From a virus: a stretch of 20,734 nucleotides of DNA. Under the pieces are notes generated by a model. That model saw only the letters and a program-made list of their open reading frames with translations, searched no databases and was not told the DNA's origin. Where the stretch lies: positions 1 through 20,734 of IMG/VR virus record IMGVR_UViG_3300005578_000017; one strand, given 5' to 3'. This document shows, one piece after another, positions 1 through 6,542 of the stretch. The translations under genes and the position numbers were made by a program. Numbering within the stretch: position 1 is the stretch's first letter; each line of letters opens with the position of its first letter.

Positions 1-2
1 CC

Positions 3-335
3 GGGCCAACGCCTGAATGGACTGCAAGGCAGGTCAGCCGATATTCCGAAATGCAAAGAAACTATAGGGCGGAAACAATTGCCAGGACCGAAACAATGCG
101 GAGTGCAAATGAGGGACAACGAGAACTATGGAATGAGGCTAAAAATCAAGGACTAATTCCGGAGAATGTGGGAAGAATTTGGATAGGGGTTGAAGACGAG
201 AGAGAGCGTGACGAACATTATGACATGAATGATCAAGTGGTAGGGTTGAATGAGCCATATGATCCGCCTATAGAACCAGGAGAAGAAGTTAATTGTAGGT
301 GTACGGAAGGATTGGTGGAGATAGAAGGTAATTAA
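3..335 (+). CDS. Mu gpF-like head morphogenesis protein (C-terminal part, 5' end outside window)
   Basis: The reading frame is already open at the first bases of the window, so this is the last 110 residues of a longer protein. The residues visible match the C-terminal core of the Mu F / SPP1 gp7 minor head protein family: an arginine-rich helix with RAETIARTET, then NEGQRELW, a W-x-G segment followed by DERERDEH, and the closing PGEEVNCRC. In this family the protein sits at or near the portal inside the procapsid and is encoded just after the portal gene, which fits the capsid genes that follow. The ATG at 51 lies inside the conserved domain and is not the true start. The gene ends one base before the next ATG. 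Whether the missing N-terminus carries a portal fusion or an extra effector domain cannot be seen. Confidence 0.85.
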   Translation, partial: GPTPEWTARQVSRYSEMQRNYRAETIARTETMRSANEGQRELWNEAKNQGLIPENVGRIWIGVEDERERDEHYDMNDQVVGLNEPYDPPIEPGEEVNCRCTEGLVEIEGN

Positions 336-336
336 T

Positions 337-525
337 ATGGAAGAGAACGAAGATAGGTCCATTGCTGCATACAATTCACACACTTGGGTAGGGCATAGAT
401 CCTATATTCCGGGTGAGCCCGATAACTACGATGAATATTGCTCCGAATGTGGATGCACAAACCTCGGAGATCCAGTAGAGTTTCCCGATCTTGAGTATCC
501 TTTTTGCGACGAGATCGGATACTAA
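337..525 (+). CDS. Small Cys-containing hypothetical protein
   Basis: This is a 62-residue acidic protein (start MEENEDRSIAAYN) that I do not recognise. It begins one base after the MuF-like stop, with a purine-rich GGAGATAGAAGG stretch upstream that can serve as ribosome binding site. Residues 34-40 read YCSECGC and another Cys lies near the C-terminus (PFCDEIGY), so a small zinc-binding fold is possible, although the ligand set is not a clear ribbon. It sits between the portal-end minor head protein and the protease-scaffold gene, where phages often carry small unnamed genes. Its position in the operon and tight spacing support it as real; no function can be assigned. Confidence 0.6.
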   Translation: MEENEDRSIAAYNSHTWVGHRSYIPGEPDNYDEYCSECGCTNLGDPVEFPDLEYPFCDEIGY

Positions 526-527
526 AA

Positions 528-2696
528 TTGAGATCTAATTTTCATACCGCCCATCTCACCGGTCTCGCCGGAGGGTCTTCTCTTCGTTCTGCATCATTCG
601 AGGGGCGTACTCACTTGATCGTTCCTGTTGTCGCAATGGTCGGAGATTCCGTCGTCCATCCTGCAAATAGTAAAACCGCGGAATTGGTCCTGTCCTCCGA
701 GCTTGCTATCGCTCCTGCGGGCTGGAATGGCCGTCCCGTTGTCCCCGATCATATTACTAGCTCCTCAGGAGTCTACGGGGACGGGTCAGCGAATGAGCCC
801 GAAACACTAGAAAAATTCTGTTTTGGAAGGGTTTTTAATTCCCGCTTTGATCGTTCGGATAATCGACTAAAGATGGACGCATGGCTCGATATTGCCAAAG
901 CAGAATCACTCGGTGGTGATCCTTTATCTGTTATTCGTAGATTAAAAGCGGGTGAAATGGTCGAGGTAAGTGTTTGTGCTTTTATTCTTACCGAGCCAAA
1001 ATCGGGTGTTAAAAGCGGCAAAGTATATTCCGGAATCTGGCGAAGAATCACTCCGGATCATCTAGCGATGCTTCCAAAATCCATGCAAGGTGCTTGCTCA
1101 ATCAGTGCGGGATGCGGGGCGCCTAGATCAGCGAGTGGAAATATGAAAACTGTATCCTCTTCTACCGATCTTACTAACCAAGATAAATCTAGTCTTCTCG
1201 AATCGGCCGTCTATGAGATTGAAACCGAAGCAAAATACGTTTGGGTAATGTCCGGATCAATCAACGATGATTCTGGTACATTCGTGTATCAGATGAAAAC
1301 TGAAGATGAAGGCGAATCGCAATTATATCAGCGGACATTCTCTATTTCCGATGATAATAAAACAGTAACATTGGGTACTGAAAGAATTCCAGTCAGAGAG
1401 CGGATTGTCTATGAACCTGAAAACGATCCTGTGGAAGTCGTAGCGGCGAGTAAAATAGCCGGGGAGAAACCAAAAGTGAAAACAGAAAATAGATTGATTG
1501 CCCAAGCACGTTCTCTGCTTACGAAGGCTTTTCGGTCTTCTGCTGCTGTAGAAACCGAAACAGAAACCGGAGAAGAGGCAGCGGAACTAGTACACTACAA
1601 TACGATGGATTCTCTATTGAATCAAGCTTCTGCCACTATTTCAGCGGCAAAAATTCTCGTCGGGCAATTGATCTCCGATGAAACAGAAAACCCTACCGAT
1701 AGCCCCGAAGCTGAAGCCGCGGAAATGGAAATAGAGTGTGCGAGACTAGAATCTATCATGCTCTTCTGCTATGAGGCTGTAAATTCTTTGTATACTTGCG
1801 CATCGTCCAGTCAAAGATGTATTGAAATGATGATGGAAAATGCAGCAGAAAAAAATGGTGATGGAATCCAGAACGTCCGCGTGATTAATATGGCAGGAAG
1901 ACGAAATTCCACCAAAGATCAGAAAACTATCCAAGCTGTCCATGATCATACGATTAGTCTAGGGGCGATGTGCTCTGGAAGTAACCTAGAGTCAAAAACA
2001 AAGTCTAGTGCAAATGCAGGTAAAAATGAGAATATAGGCGATCCATCATCCATCCGCGCGGCTGCATCCTGCGGCTGCAATAGTGAAAACAGAAACGGAG
2101 ATACAGATACTATGCTTACTGAAAAGGAAAAGAAGAATGCTGTCGCGCGGCTGATCTCTAACGCCGCAAGCCCTTTTACTGAGGATGACGAAAAAACTCT
2201 TATGAGTTTCAAAGATGATAGGATTGCTGCTCTAGCGGCAAAATACACAGACGATAGCAAAACGGAAACCCCTGTAGCTGCTGCTTCTAATAAGCCCGCC
2301 GATCCTCCGAAGGCGCAGACTATCGAGGAGTTCCTAGCTACTGCTCCGGCTCCTCTCGTCGCAATGGCAAATGGTTTTATCGCGGCCGAGAACGCACACC
2401 GGTCAGCAGTAATCGCAAGTCTTAAGTCTCTTACTACTGGTATCTATACCGAAGAGCAGCTCAACGGTAAACCGACAGATGAGCTGGATTCTCTGCTTGC
2501 ATTAGCGTCGAAGGGAAAAACTGAAAATCAGAATAATAATAGTACTACACCTGTCTCTGCTTCCTATTTCGGCCGTGGTATTCCTATCCCTCCGGTTGAA
2601 AAGCCGGCACCTCGGGTGGTGCCAAAGTCCTGGGATGTCGCGAGAAGCCTAAGAGCAAAAGGTACCGAAACCTCGCAAGATCCTAAGGCGAATTGA
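528..2696 (+). CDS. Prohead protease-scaffold fusion (DUF2213-like)
   Basis: This 722-residue protein should make the procapsid core and cut it during maturation. Residues about 20-200 match the phage DUF2213-type protease family: HLIVPVVAMV, GWNGRPVVPDH (His75), an acidic helix, GEMVEVSVCAF (Ser148), TPDHLAML and the closing GACSISAGCGAPR. His75 and Ser148 are my best candidates for catalytic residues. A second segment (about 215-300) has a YVWVMSG...VYQM...LGTERIPV pattern that I associate with the same family. Residues 360-450 form a helical Cys-containing segment starting MDSLLNQAS. From 529 on, the sequence is scaffold-like: MLTEKEKKNAVARLI, TIEEFLATAPAPL, then charged helices. The start is uncertain. 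TTG 528 begins MRSNFHTAH and clears the upstream stop; TTG 504 in the same frame would overlap the previous gene by 22 bases. Confidence 0.85.
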   Translation: MRSNFHTAHLTGLAGGSSLRSASFEGRTHLIVPVVAMVGDSVVHPANSKTAELVLSSELAIAPAGWNGRPVVPDHITSSSGVYGDGSANEPETLEKFCFGRVFNSRFDRSDNRLKMDAWLDIAKAESLGGDPLSVIRRLKAGEMVEVSVCAFILTEPKSGVKSGKVYSGIWRRITPDHLAMLPKSMQGACSISAGCGAPRSASGNMKTVSSSTDLTNQDKSSLLESAVYEIETEAKYVWVMSGSINDDSGTFVYQMKTEDEGESQLYQRTFSISDDNKTVTLGTERIPVRERIVYEPENDPVEVVAASKIAGEKPKVKTENRLIAQARSLLTKAFRSSAAVETETETGEEAAELVHYNTMDSLLNQASATISAAKILVGQLISDETENPTDSPEAEAAEMEIECARLESIMLFCYEAVNSLYTCASSSQRCIEMMMENAAEKNGDGIQNVRVINMAGRRNSTKDQKTIQAVHDHTISLGAMCSGSNLESKTKSSANAGKNENIGDPSSIRAAASCGCNSENRNGDTDTMLTEKEKKNAVARLISNAASPFTEDDEKTLMSFKDDRIAALAAKYTDDSKTETPVAAASNKPADPPKAQTIEEFLATAPAPLVAMANGFIAAENAHRSAVIASLKSLTTGIYTEEQLNGKPTDELDSLLALASKGKTENQNNNSTTPVSASYFGRGIPIPPVEKPAPRVVPKSWDVARSLRAKGTETSQDPKAN
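2091..2103 (+). promoter_or_regulatory. Internal ribosome binding site ahead of nested scaffold start
   Basis: The 13-base stretch AGAAACGGAGATA lies inside the protease-scaffold gene, with 8 bases between it and the in-frame ATG at 2112. Exactly the same 13 bases, again 8 bases before an ATG, occur at 2743-2755 ahead of the decoration gene. The GGAG core at 2097-2100 is the likely Shine-Dalgarno element. A perfect copy with matched spacing is unlikely by chance. Confidence 0.55.
2112..2696 (+). CDS. Nested scaffolding protein from internal start (candidate)
   Basis: An in-frame ATG at 2112 would give a separate 194-residue protein, identical to residues 529-722 of the protease-scaffold fusion. 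It starts exactly at the boundary where scaffold-like sequence begins (MLTEKEKKNAVARLI), after a Cys/Ser/Asn-rich linker with CGCNSENRNGD. The 13 bases upstream of the start are identical, at identical spacing, to the ribosome binding context of the decoration gene at 2764. The known precedent is lambda, where scaffold Nu3 is made from an internal start within protease gene C. The arrangement would yield many scaffold molecules per protease. That the site is used is inference; the sequence shows only the start context and domain boundary. Confidence 0.5.
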   Translation: MLTEKEKKNAVARLISNAASPFTEDDEKTLMSFKDDRIAALAAKYTDDSKTETPVAAASNKPADPPKAQTIEEFLATAPAPLVAMANGFIAAENAHRSAVIASLKSLTTGIYTEEQLNGKPTDELDSLLALASKGKTENQNNNSTTPVSASYFGRGIPIPPVEKPAPRVVPKSWDVARSLRAKGTETSQDPKAN

Positions 2697-2742
2697 GGAT
2701 ACAGGTTAAATCTGATAATATCAGTAAACACTTTTCTAAATA

Positions 2743-2755
2743 AGAAACGGAGATA
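2743..2755 (+). promoter_or_regulatory. Ribosome binding site of decoration gene
   Basis: AGAAACGGAGATA lies in the 67-base spacer between the scaffold stop and the decoration ATG at 2764, with the GGAG core at 2749-2752. It duplicates the internal site at 2091-2103. The rest of the spacer is AT-rich and holds a weak inverted repeat (CTGAT/ATCAG, 2712-2724) with no U-tract. Confidence 0.6.
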
Positions 2756-2763
2756 TAATCACC

Positions 2764-3231
2764 ATGCCTCTTAGTCTTCTTGATCCAAACACTGTTCTAT
2801 TGTCTCCTCGGGACAAATCATTCATCTATGACAATATCCCCGCAGGTGAGGCGGACATCGTAGCGGGGATGTTGGTTGAACCTTACAACAAGTCCGGGGT
2901 GCTCTCATGGAGGAAAGCAAGCGCGGTGGCCGGACAAACTTCCATGTTTGTTGCTCTGGAACCAGATATCCAAAATCTTCCAATCGATACTCCATACGCG
3001 ATTGATAGCGAGATGCCGGTTGCATCCTTACCCGTAGGCGGGCGCTGGTGGGGATTGATAGCGAGTGGGCAGAATATCGCACGTGGTCCATTACAGTCAG
3101 CGGGAGACGGCACTGTGAAGGCCGCAACAGCAACTACGGCAACCGCGAACGTCTATCATTTTCACGCGTTGGAGTCGAGTGGTGGAACGGTAAACGCATT
3201 GACCCGAATTCGTATTATGCGGGTAGCATAA
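2764..3231 (+). CDS. Capsid decoration (head stabilising) protein
   Basis: This 155-residue protein lies between scaffold and major capsid protein, the usual place for a head decoration protein that binds the outer capsid surface after expansion. The sequence supports this: an N-terminal stretch, then beta-rich modules with Gly at turns, including IVAGMLVEPYN, TSMFVALEPDI, a Pro/Gly turn before RWWGLIASGQNI, and SAGDGTVKAAT. The 'GLIASGQ...ARGPLQSAGDG' part resembles decoration proteins that accompany this type of capsid. The start is well placed after a GGAG site. It could instead be a minor capsid cement protein of unrelated fold; the positional argument is stronger than the sequence match. 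Confidence 0.7.
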   Translation: MPLSLLDPNTVLLSPRDKSFIYDNIPAGEADIVAGMLVEPYNKSGVLSWRKASAVAGQTSMFVALEPDIQNLPIDTPYAIDSEMPVASLPVGGRWWGLIASGQNIARGPLQSAGDGTVKAATATTATANVYHFHALESSGGTVNALTRIRIMRVA

Positions 3232-3291
3232 GAAAACAAAATCTGGAAGTCTTTGACATATTAACACAAAAGGAAAAGGAAACTTAATCCC

Positions 3292-4329
3292 ATGGTAGAT
3301 TTTTACGACGTTTCACCGGACGCTATGGCAGGAGTACCTCTCGGGGTTGACCCTGTTGCTCACATGCGCGCGTGCGCTCCTCTGCCCCTTCATGCCGAGG
3401 AGTATATCGATCGTGCGGTGACTCCGGTTGCTTTGGAGCGACTGGCGATCCTCGATTACCTAATCGGAAAAGGTCTTACCTATCCTATTACCGATTGGCT
3501 TGGGATCATGAATATCCGTTGGCAGAAGTCCAACAAGACAGGTAATCCTCAGTTCAGCATGTATCCGGAACCTGACCAGGTCGAAGAGCGGCGACCGGAT
3601 CTTGGGTTGGATTCTCTGCCTGTCTACTGCCTCACAGACGGTTTCAGTATCCACCCTCGTTTGTTCGCTGAGTGGGAACGCACGGGATTTCAGTCTATGG
3701 ATACTACGATGATTCAGGACTCTATCCGGCGTGAAAACGAAGCCCTAGAGTTGTCCGTGATCGAGGGGCCGCGGCGGGCAGATGGATCGCAATTCAAAGT
3801 CAATGGACAAGCGATTCCGGGCTTGCTAACCGATCCGAACGCGTCACAGTTTGCGTTCGATTCCAACTTAACATGGACGGATGCTGCAAAAGATCCTACG
3901 GATATCATCGGCGATGTTCGCGCTGCCCGGGCGATGCTGAAGGCAAACGGCCGATACGGTCCGTATGTTCTTATCATCGGTACGGACTACGATGACGTGC
4001 TTGACGCCGACTATAAGACTACTGCGTCATCCGTCATCATGACTACTCGCGAAAGAATTATGAAGTTGAGCGGTATCCAGGATATTATTATCAGTGACCG
4101 GTTCCCTGCAAGCCGAGCCGTACTGCTTCAACCCACGAATAACGTCATTGACATTGTTATCGGACAGCAACCAGCGGTTGTATCGTGGATTACAGGTCCG
4201 GCTGCACTTCCTGTTAGAAAGTGGATGACGGTTGCTTGCGTCATCCCAAGAATAAAACAAACATATGAAGGACAGAGCGGAATCGTTGTCATGAAACCGA
4301 ATCTGGGAGATCCAAATCTACCATCATAA
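3292..4329 (+). CDS. Major capsid protein (HK97 fold, encapsulin-like family)
   Basis: This 345-residue protein should form the icosahedral shell. Visible family features are an N-terminal segment with AEEYIDRAVTPVALERLAI, a charged stretch DQVEERRPDLGLDSLPVYCLTD followed by DFS-like FSIHPRLFAEWER, the helix IRRENEALELSVIEG, an IPGLLTDPNAS strand, and a C-terminal P-domain with YVLIIGTDYDDVL, IIISDRFPA, VIDIVIGQQPAVVSW and SGIVVMKPN. This is the pattern of the encapsulin-related HK97-fold capsids found with DUF2213-type proteases. There is no separate N-terminal delta domain, in keeping with the scaffold being supplied by the upstream gene. A purine-rich AAGGAAAAGGAAA site precedes the ATG. 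The length is normal for the family. Confidence 0.9.
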   Translation: MVDFYDVSPDAMAGVPLGVDPVAHMRACAPLPLHAEEYIDRAVTPVALERLAILDYLIGKGLTYPITDWLGIMNIRWQKSNKTGNPQFSMYPEPDQVEERRPDLGLDSLPVYCLTDGFSIHPRLFAEWERTGFQSMDTTMIQDSIRRENEALELSVIEGPRRADGSQFKVNGQAIPGLLTDPNASQFAFDSNLTWTDAAKDPTDIIGDVRAARAMLKANGRYGPYVLIIGTDYDDVLDADYKTTASSVIMTTRERIMKLSGIQDIIISDRFPASRAVLLQPTNNVIDIVIGQQPAVVSWITGPAALPVRKWMTVACVIPRIKQTYEGQSGIVVMKPNLGDPNLPS

Positions 4330-4376
4330 AAGATGAAAAATAGAGCGTCTCTTTAAGTACCTAGGGAGGAACGAGT

Positions 4377-4673
4377 ATGATTGTCCGAGCTGTAAAAAGA
4401 TTCATCAACGGAGATGGATTACCTATCCGACGTGAGAAAACGTGGCTATGTGCAAGCGTTACAACGGAAAATGTTCCTAATACTAGCCAAACGGTAATTG
4501 AAATGACACCCGGTCCCGGACCCTTTGTTGTTCCCGGGGATTGGGACCGAGTGTATTTCATGAGTCCGGAAGGAACTAACATAGATTCGTGGCCGAGGAA
4601 TAATAAGGGCAAAAAAGAGGAAGAATTTCCGGCATTGGCTTCAACATTGGCTCGGAGAGGAGCAGACCTATGA
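4377..4673 (+). CDS. Small head-region hypothetical protein (98 aa)
   Basis: This gene has one of the strongest ribosome binding sites in the window, GGGAGGA about six bases before ATG. I do not recognise the 98-residue product. It opens with an Arg/Lys-rich part (MIVRAVKRFINGDGLPIRREK), continues with a predicted beta region WLCASVTTE...VIEMTPGPGPFVVPGDWDRVYF, and ends in a charged tail. The stop overlaps the next ATG by four bases, so the two are probably translated together. Its place between capsid and adaptor genes suggests a minor head or connector accessory role, but this is context only. Confidence 0.7.
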   Translation: MIVRAVKRFINGDGLPIRREKTWLCASVTTENVPNTSQTVIEMTPGPGPFVVPGDWDRVYFMSPEGTNIDSWPRNNKGKKEEEFPALASTLARRGADL

Positions 4674-5056
4674 GCAACGAAATCCGCAAAAAGTACAGGC
4701 TTTTGTCCGGATCGGTAAGCCTCAAGATCGATGGAGAGAGGTATTCAGCTCAAAGCTGGAATAAGGCAAACAATACTGTTATGCTGACGGATGAAGAGGC
4801 GAAAGGACTCGGAAAGCAAGTAGAGGAAATTAAGGAGGAGAAAGAAAGTCAAGGGGTGAATGCTGAAATTGATGAGGAATCGGAGACCACAGCCGATTAC
4901 TTTTTTATTAATGACCTGACTATTCCGGATGTAGTAGAAGTAATCGGAAAAATTACCAAACGATCGGATCTAGAATCCTTACGCTCCGTTGAGCTTGCAA
5001 ATAGAAACCGAAAAGGGGTTATTACTGCTATCGATTCATGGGAGGAGCCAGAATGA
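4670..5056 (+). CDS. Head-region hypothetical protein with C-terminal helical NRKGV motif (128 aa)
   Basis: The product has two parts. Residues 1-45 look like a small beta domain (KYRLLSGSVSLKIDGERYSA...MLTDEEAKGL). After an acidic, Lys/Glu-rich linker, residues 80-128 form a helical motif, LTIPDVVEVIGKI...DLESLRSVELANRNRKGVITAI. The closing NRKGV-xx-AI pattern recurs at the C-termini of small phage head proteins, where it looks like a helix-turn-helix or LEM/HeH-like binding module; I cannot name the family securely. The gene starts in an ATGA overlap with the previous gene and ends in another with the next one, so it belongs to a translationally coupled trio. The function is unknown; a connector or head accessory role is inferred from position. 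Confidence 0.7.
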   Translation: MSNEIRKKYRLLSGSVSLKIDGERYSAQSWNKANNTVMLTDEEAKGLGKQVEEIKEEKESQGVNAEIDEESETTADYFFINDLTIPDVVEVIGKITKRSDLESLRSVELANRNRKGVITAIDSWEEPE

Positions 5057-5268
5057 GATATGTAACGGAGATTAGGTTTGCACGATTTGAAAATGGAAGA
5101 ATAGTCAATTATCCGCCGGGTAGTCAGATTGAATTATCAGAAAAGGAAACGGAGGTTTTTGCCGCAGGTACCTTGAAACTGGTGCTTGGAAACACTACAA
5201 CCTTAACTAGCGTGAATAACACTTTTTCTCCGGATACAGTATCTATTCATACCCGCTCTAAGAAATAG
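5053..5268 (+). CDS. Small head-region hypothetical protein (71 aa)
   Basis: The start is the ATG at 5053, forming an ATGA overlap with the preceding stop and placed six bases after GGAGGAG (5041-5047). An in-frame ATG at 5038 is rejected because it would put this strong ribosome binding site inside the gene. The 71 residues (MRYVTEIRFARFENGRIVNY) include YPPGSQIELSEKETEVFAAGTLKLV, a beta-type pattern similar to the N-terminal part of the preceding protein (GERYSA...VMLTDEEAKGL), so the two may share a fold. The tail is Thr/Ser-rich. No function is recognised. Confidence 0.7.
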   Translation: MRYVTEIRFARFENGRIVNYPPGSQIELSEKETEVFAAGTLKLVLGNTTTLTSVNNTFSPDTVSIHTRSKK

Positions 5269-5270
5269 CT

Positions 5271-5858
5271 ATGCCCATTACTATCATCGCAACGCCCGGA
5301 GATCCGGCAGCAAATTCGTATCAAACGCTTGCCGAGTTTAAGTCCTATATTGCACTTAGGACTCCCGTCGTGGCCTGGACAACGGGGGCAAGCGATGATA
5401 CACTGTCCTCTGCCATGATTATCGGTACGCTGCTACTGGATTCCTGTTTTGACTGGACGGGGGTGGCGACTCTACCTACCCAAAATAGATCATGGCCGAG
5501 GACAGGGATGCTAAATAGAAATGGATTCCTTATTGACCCATTGTCTATTCCAGATGAGTTGAAATATGCTCAATCCGAATTTTCCTTAGCGGTGGGATCT
5601 TCCGATCTATTCGCCGATAATGATGCGGCAAAGGCAAATATTGCTGCAATCAAGGCCGGCTCCGTCGAAGTTCAGTTTCAATCCACGAGAAGCGACAGTA
5701 GAGAAGCTATAGATTTATGGGTCAGGAGACTAGGGCCAGAATTCAGATATTTATCCAATGCGGTACCGGAAGCAGTTAGATTAATGCTAATTCCTAGTTG
5801 GTATAACCAAGGAAGTATCACGAGACCTTTTATGTTTAGGCCGATGGGGGGAAATTAA
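5271..5858 (+). CDS. Head-tail adaptor, DnaT-like putative ssDNA-binding family
   Basis: This 195-residue protein fits the phage family often labelled 'DnaT-like ssDNA-binding protein' (PF20557). In structural operons it occupies the place of the adaptor ring under the portal. Features are the N-terminal ANSYQTLAEFKSYIALR, a helix of small residues around the LLLDSCFDWTG motif, the Trp-Pro signature QNRSWPRTGM, and IPDELKYAQSEFSLAV. A second half (residues 120-195) has VEVQFQSTRSDSREAI and a basic C-terminus. It begins two bases after the previous stop without its own strong ribosome binding site, so it is probably coupled to it. The DNA-binding label comes from automated naming; the adaptor role is the more likely one here. 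Confidence 0.8.
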   Translation: MPITIIATPGDPAANSYQTLAEFKSYIALRTPVVAWTTGASDDTLSSAMIIGTLLLDSCFDWTGVATLPTQNRSWPRTGMLNRNGFLIDPLSIPDELKYAQSEFSLAVGSSDLFADNDAAKANIAAIKAGSVEVQFQSTRSDSREAIDLWVRRLGPEFRYLSNAVPEAVRLMLIPSWYNQGSITRPFMFRPMGGN

Positions 5859-5862
5859 AGGG

Positions 5863-6027
5863 ATGAAAAAGTCTGCAAAACTTTTTAGCTACACGAGAGT
5901 TGGTTCGATTTCTGTTTTATCCATTCTAGGATTTCTTTCTTTTGTTCGTGTCGGCCACCGCAGGGCAATAGCGTATTGTGATAAAAGAATAGTTTCATGG
6001 TCTTGGCCTATGGAGAAAACGGAATGA
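5863..6027 (+). CDS. Small predicted membrane protein (54 aa, hypothetical)
   Basis: The spacer between adaptor and head-closure genes holds a 54-codon frame starting ATG 5863 (MKKSAKLFSYTRVGS). A GGGGGAAA run about nine bases upstream can act as ribosome binding site, and the gene starts four bases after the adaptor stop. Residues 13-31 (VGSISVLSILGFLSFVRVG) form one hydrophobic segment flanked by basic residues, as in a single-pass inner-membrane protein. The C-terminal part is basic with two Trp. I recognise no family. A small membrane protein inside a neck cassette would be out of place for a virion part and could act on the host envelope. It could also be a decayed remnant. Confidence 0.4.
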   Translation: MKKSAKLFSYTRVGSISVLSILGFLSFVRVGHRRAIAYCDKRIVSWSWPMEKTE

Positions 6028-6080
6028 ATACCGGATATGACGGTGGCGGTGGTGTTGATCCTTGGGATGGATTCGCTTAA
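6024..6080 (+). CDS. Possible 18-residue coupling mini-ORF
   Basis: This frame encodes MNTGYDGGGGVDPWDGFA. Its ATG overlaps the stop of the 54-residue frame (ATGA, 6024-6027), a GGAG site lies eight bases upstream (6012-6015), and its TAA touches the ATG of the head-closure gene at 6081. The perfect tiling suggests it carries ribosomes to the next gene, whose own GGGATGG site (6064-6070) lies inside this frame. The peptide itself may have no function. Confidence 0.3.
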   Translation: MNTGYDGGGGVDPWDGFA

Positions 6081-6479
6081 ATGTCTCTTGCCACTCTCTT
6101 GCAGTCCGGAGTCAAGATTGCAAATAATCTTACTGCTTCATTGCAAGTAAAAATTAAGCGCGAAGCATGGATAGGATCGGATCAATTTGGAAAAAAACAG
6201 TATGCGGCCGCTGATTATCTTGATTGTATCGTCGACGAAACGTTAAAAGAAATTCAGAATACTGCCGGCCAGACGATAGCAATCTCGGCAACTCTAACAA
6301 TTGTTGGGGATGTTTTACCCAATGGCGCCGCGGGACGAAGAGAACCAATCGATCCCAGAGATCGAATTACAATGCCAGATGGATCTATCGGGCCTATTGT
6401 ACAGTCTCCGTTTGGATCGGTAATTAATCCATTGACAGGCAGGGGATTTGTACAAGTAGTAATGATTGGGCCGAGGTAA
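6081..6479 (+). CDS. Head-closure / head-tail joining protein
   Basis: This 132-residue protein has the outline of small phage head-closure proteins that plug the adaptor ring and receive the tail. It shows an N-terminal helix (LLQSGVKIANNLTASLQ), a strand with Trp-x-Gly (IKREAWIGSDQFGKK), CIVDETLKEI, then beta strands ending in DPRDRITMPDGSIGPIVQ and the C-terminal NPLTGRGFVQVVMIG. The 'D-x-I-x-x-PDG' followed by a 'TG-x-G-F' closing strand is characteristic of this group. It comes straight after the adaptor gene, as expected for a neck cassette. A tail-completion role of the lambda gpFII type would look similar. Confidence 0.65.
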   Translation: MSLATLLQSGVKIANNLTASLQVKIKREAWIGSDQFGKKQYAAADYLDCIVDETLKEIQNTAGQTIAISATLTIVGDVLPNGAAGRREPIDPRDRITMPDGSIGPIVQSPFGSVINPLTGRGFVQVVMIGPR

Positions 6480-6542
6480 ACGGAATAAGGGAAGAACGAA
6501 AGAAGACCAGATGTACTAGGAAGGCAAAAGAAAGGTTATCAT

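Noticed and set aside
2712-2724. Inverted repeat CTGAT-AAT-ATCAG between scaffold and decoration genes
   Set aside because: A 5-bp AT-rich stem without a U-tract is too weak to call as terminator or operator.
3253-3258. TTGACA as a promoter -35 box before the capsid gene
   Set aside because: At 17 bases downstream there is only purine-rich sequence serving as ribosome binding site, with no -10 box.
3048-3287. 79-codon + strand frame across the end of the decoration gene
   Set aside because: It is a shifted-frame shadow of the decoration gene and its spacer, with no ribosome binding site or recognisable sequence.
5038-5052. ATG 5038 as start of the 71-residue head protein
   Set aside because: It would place the strong GGAGGAG site inside the coding sequence; ATG 5053 is ideally spaced from that site.
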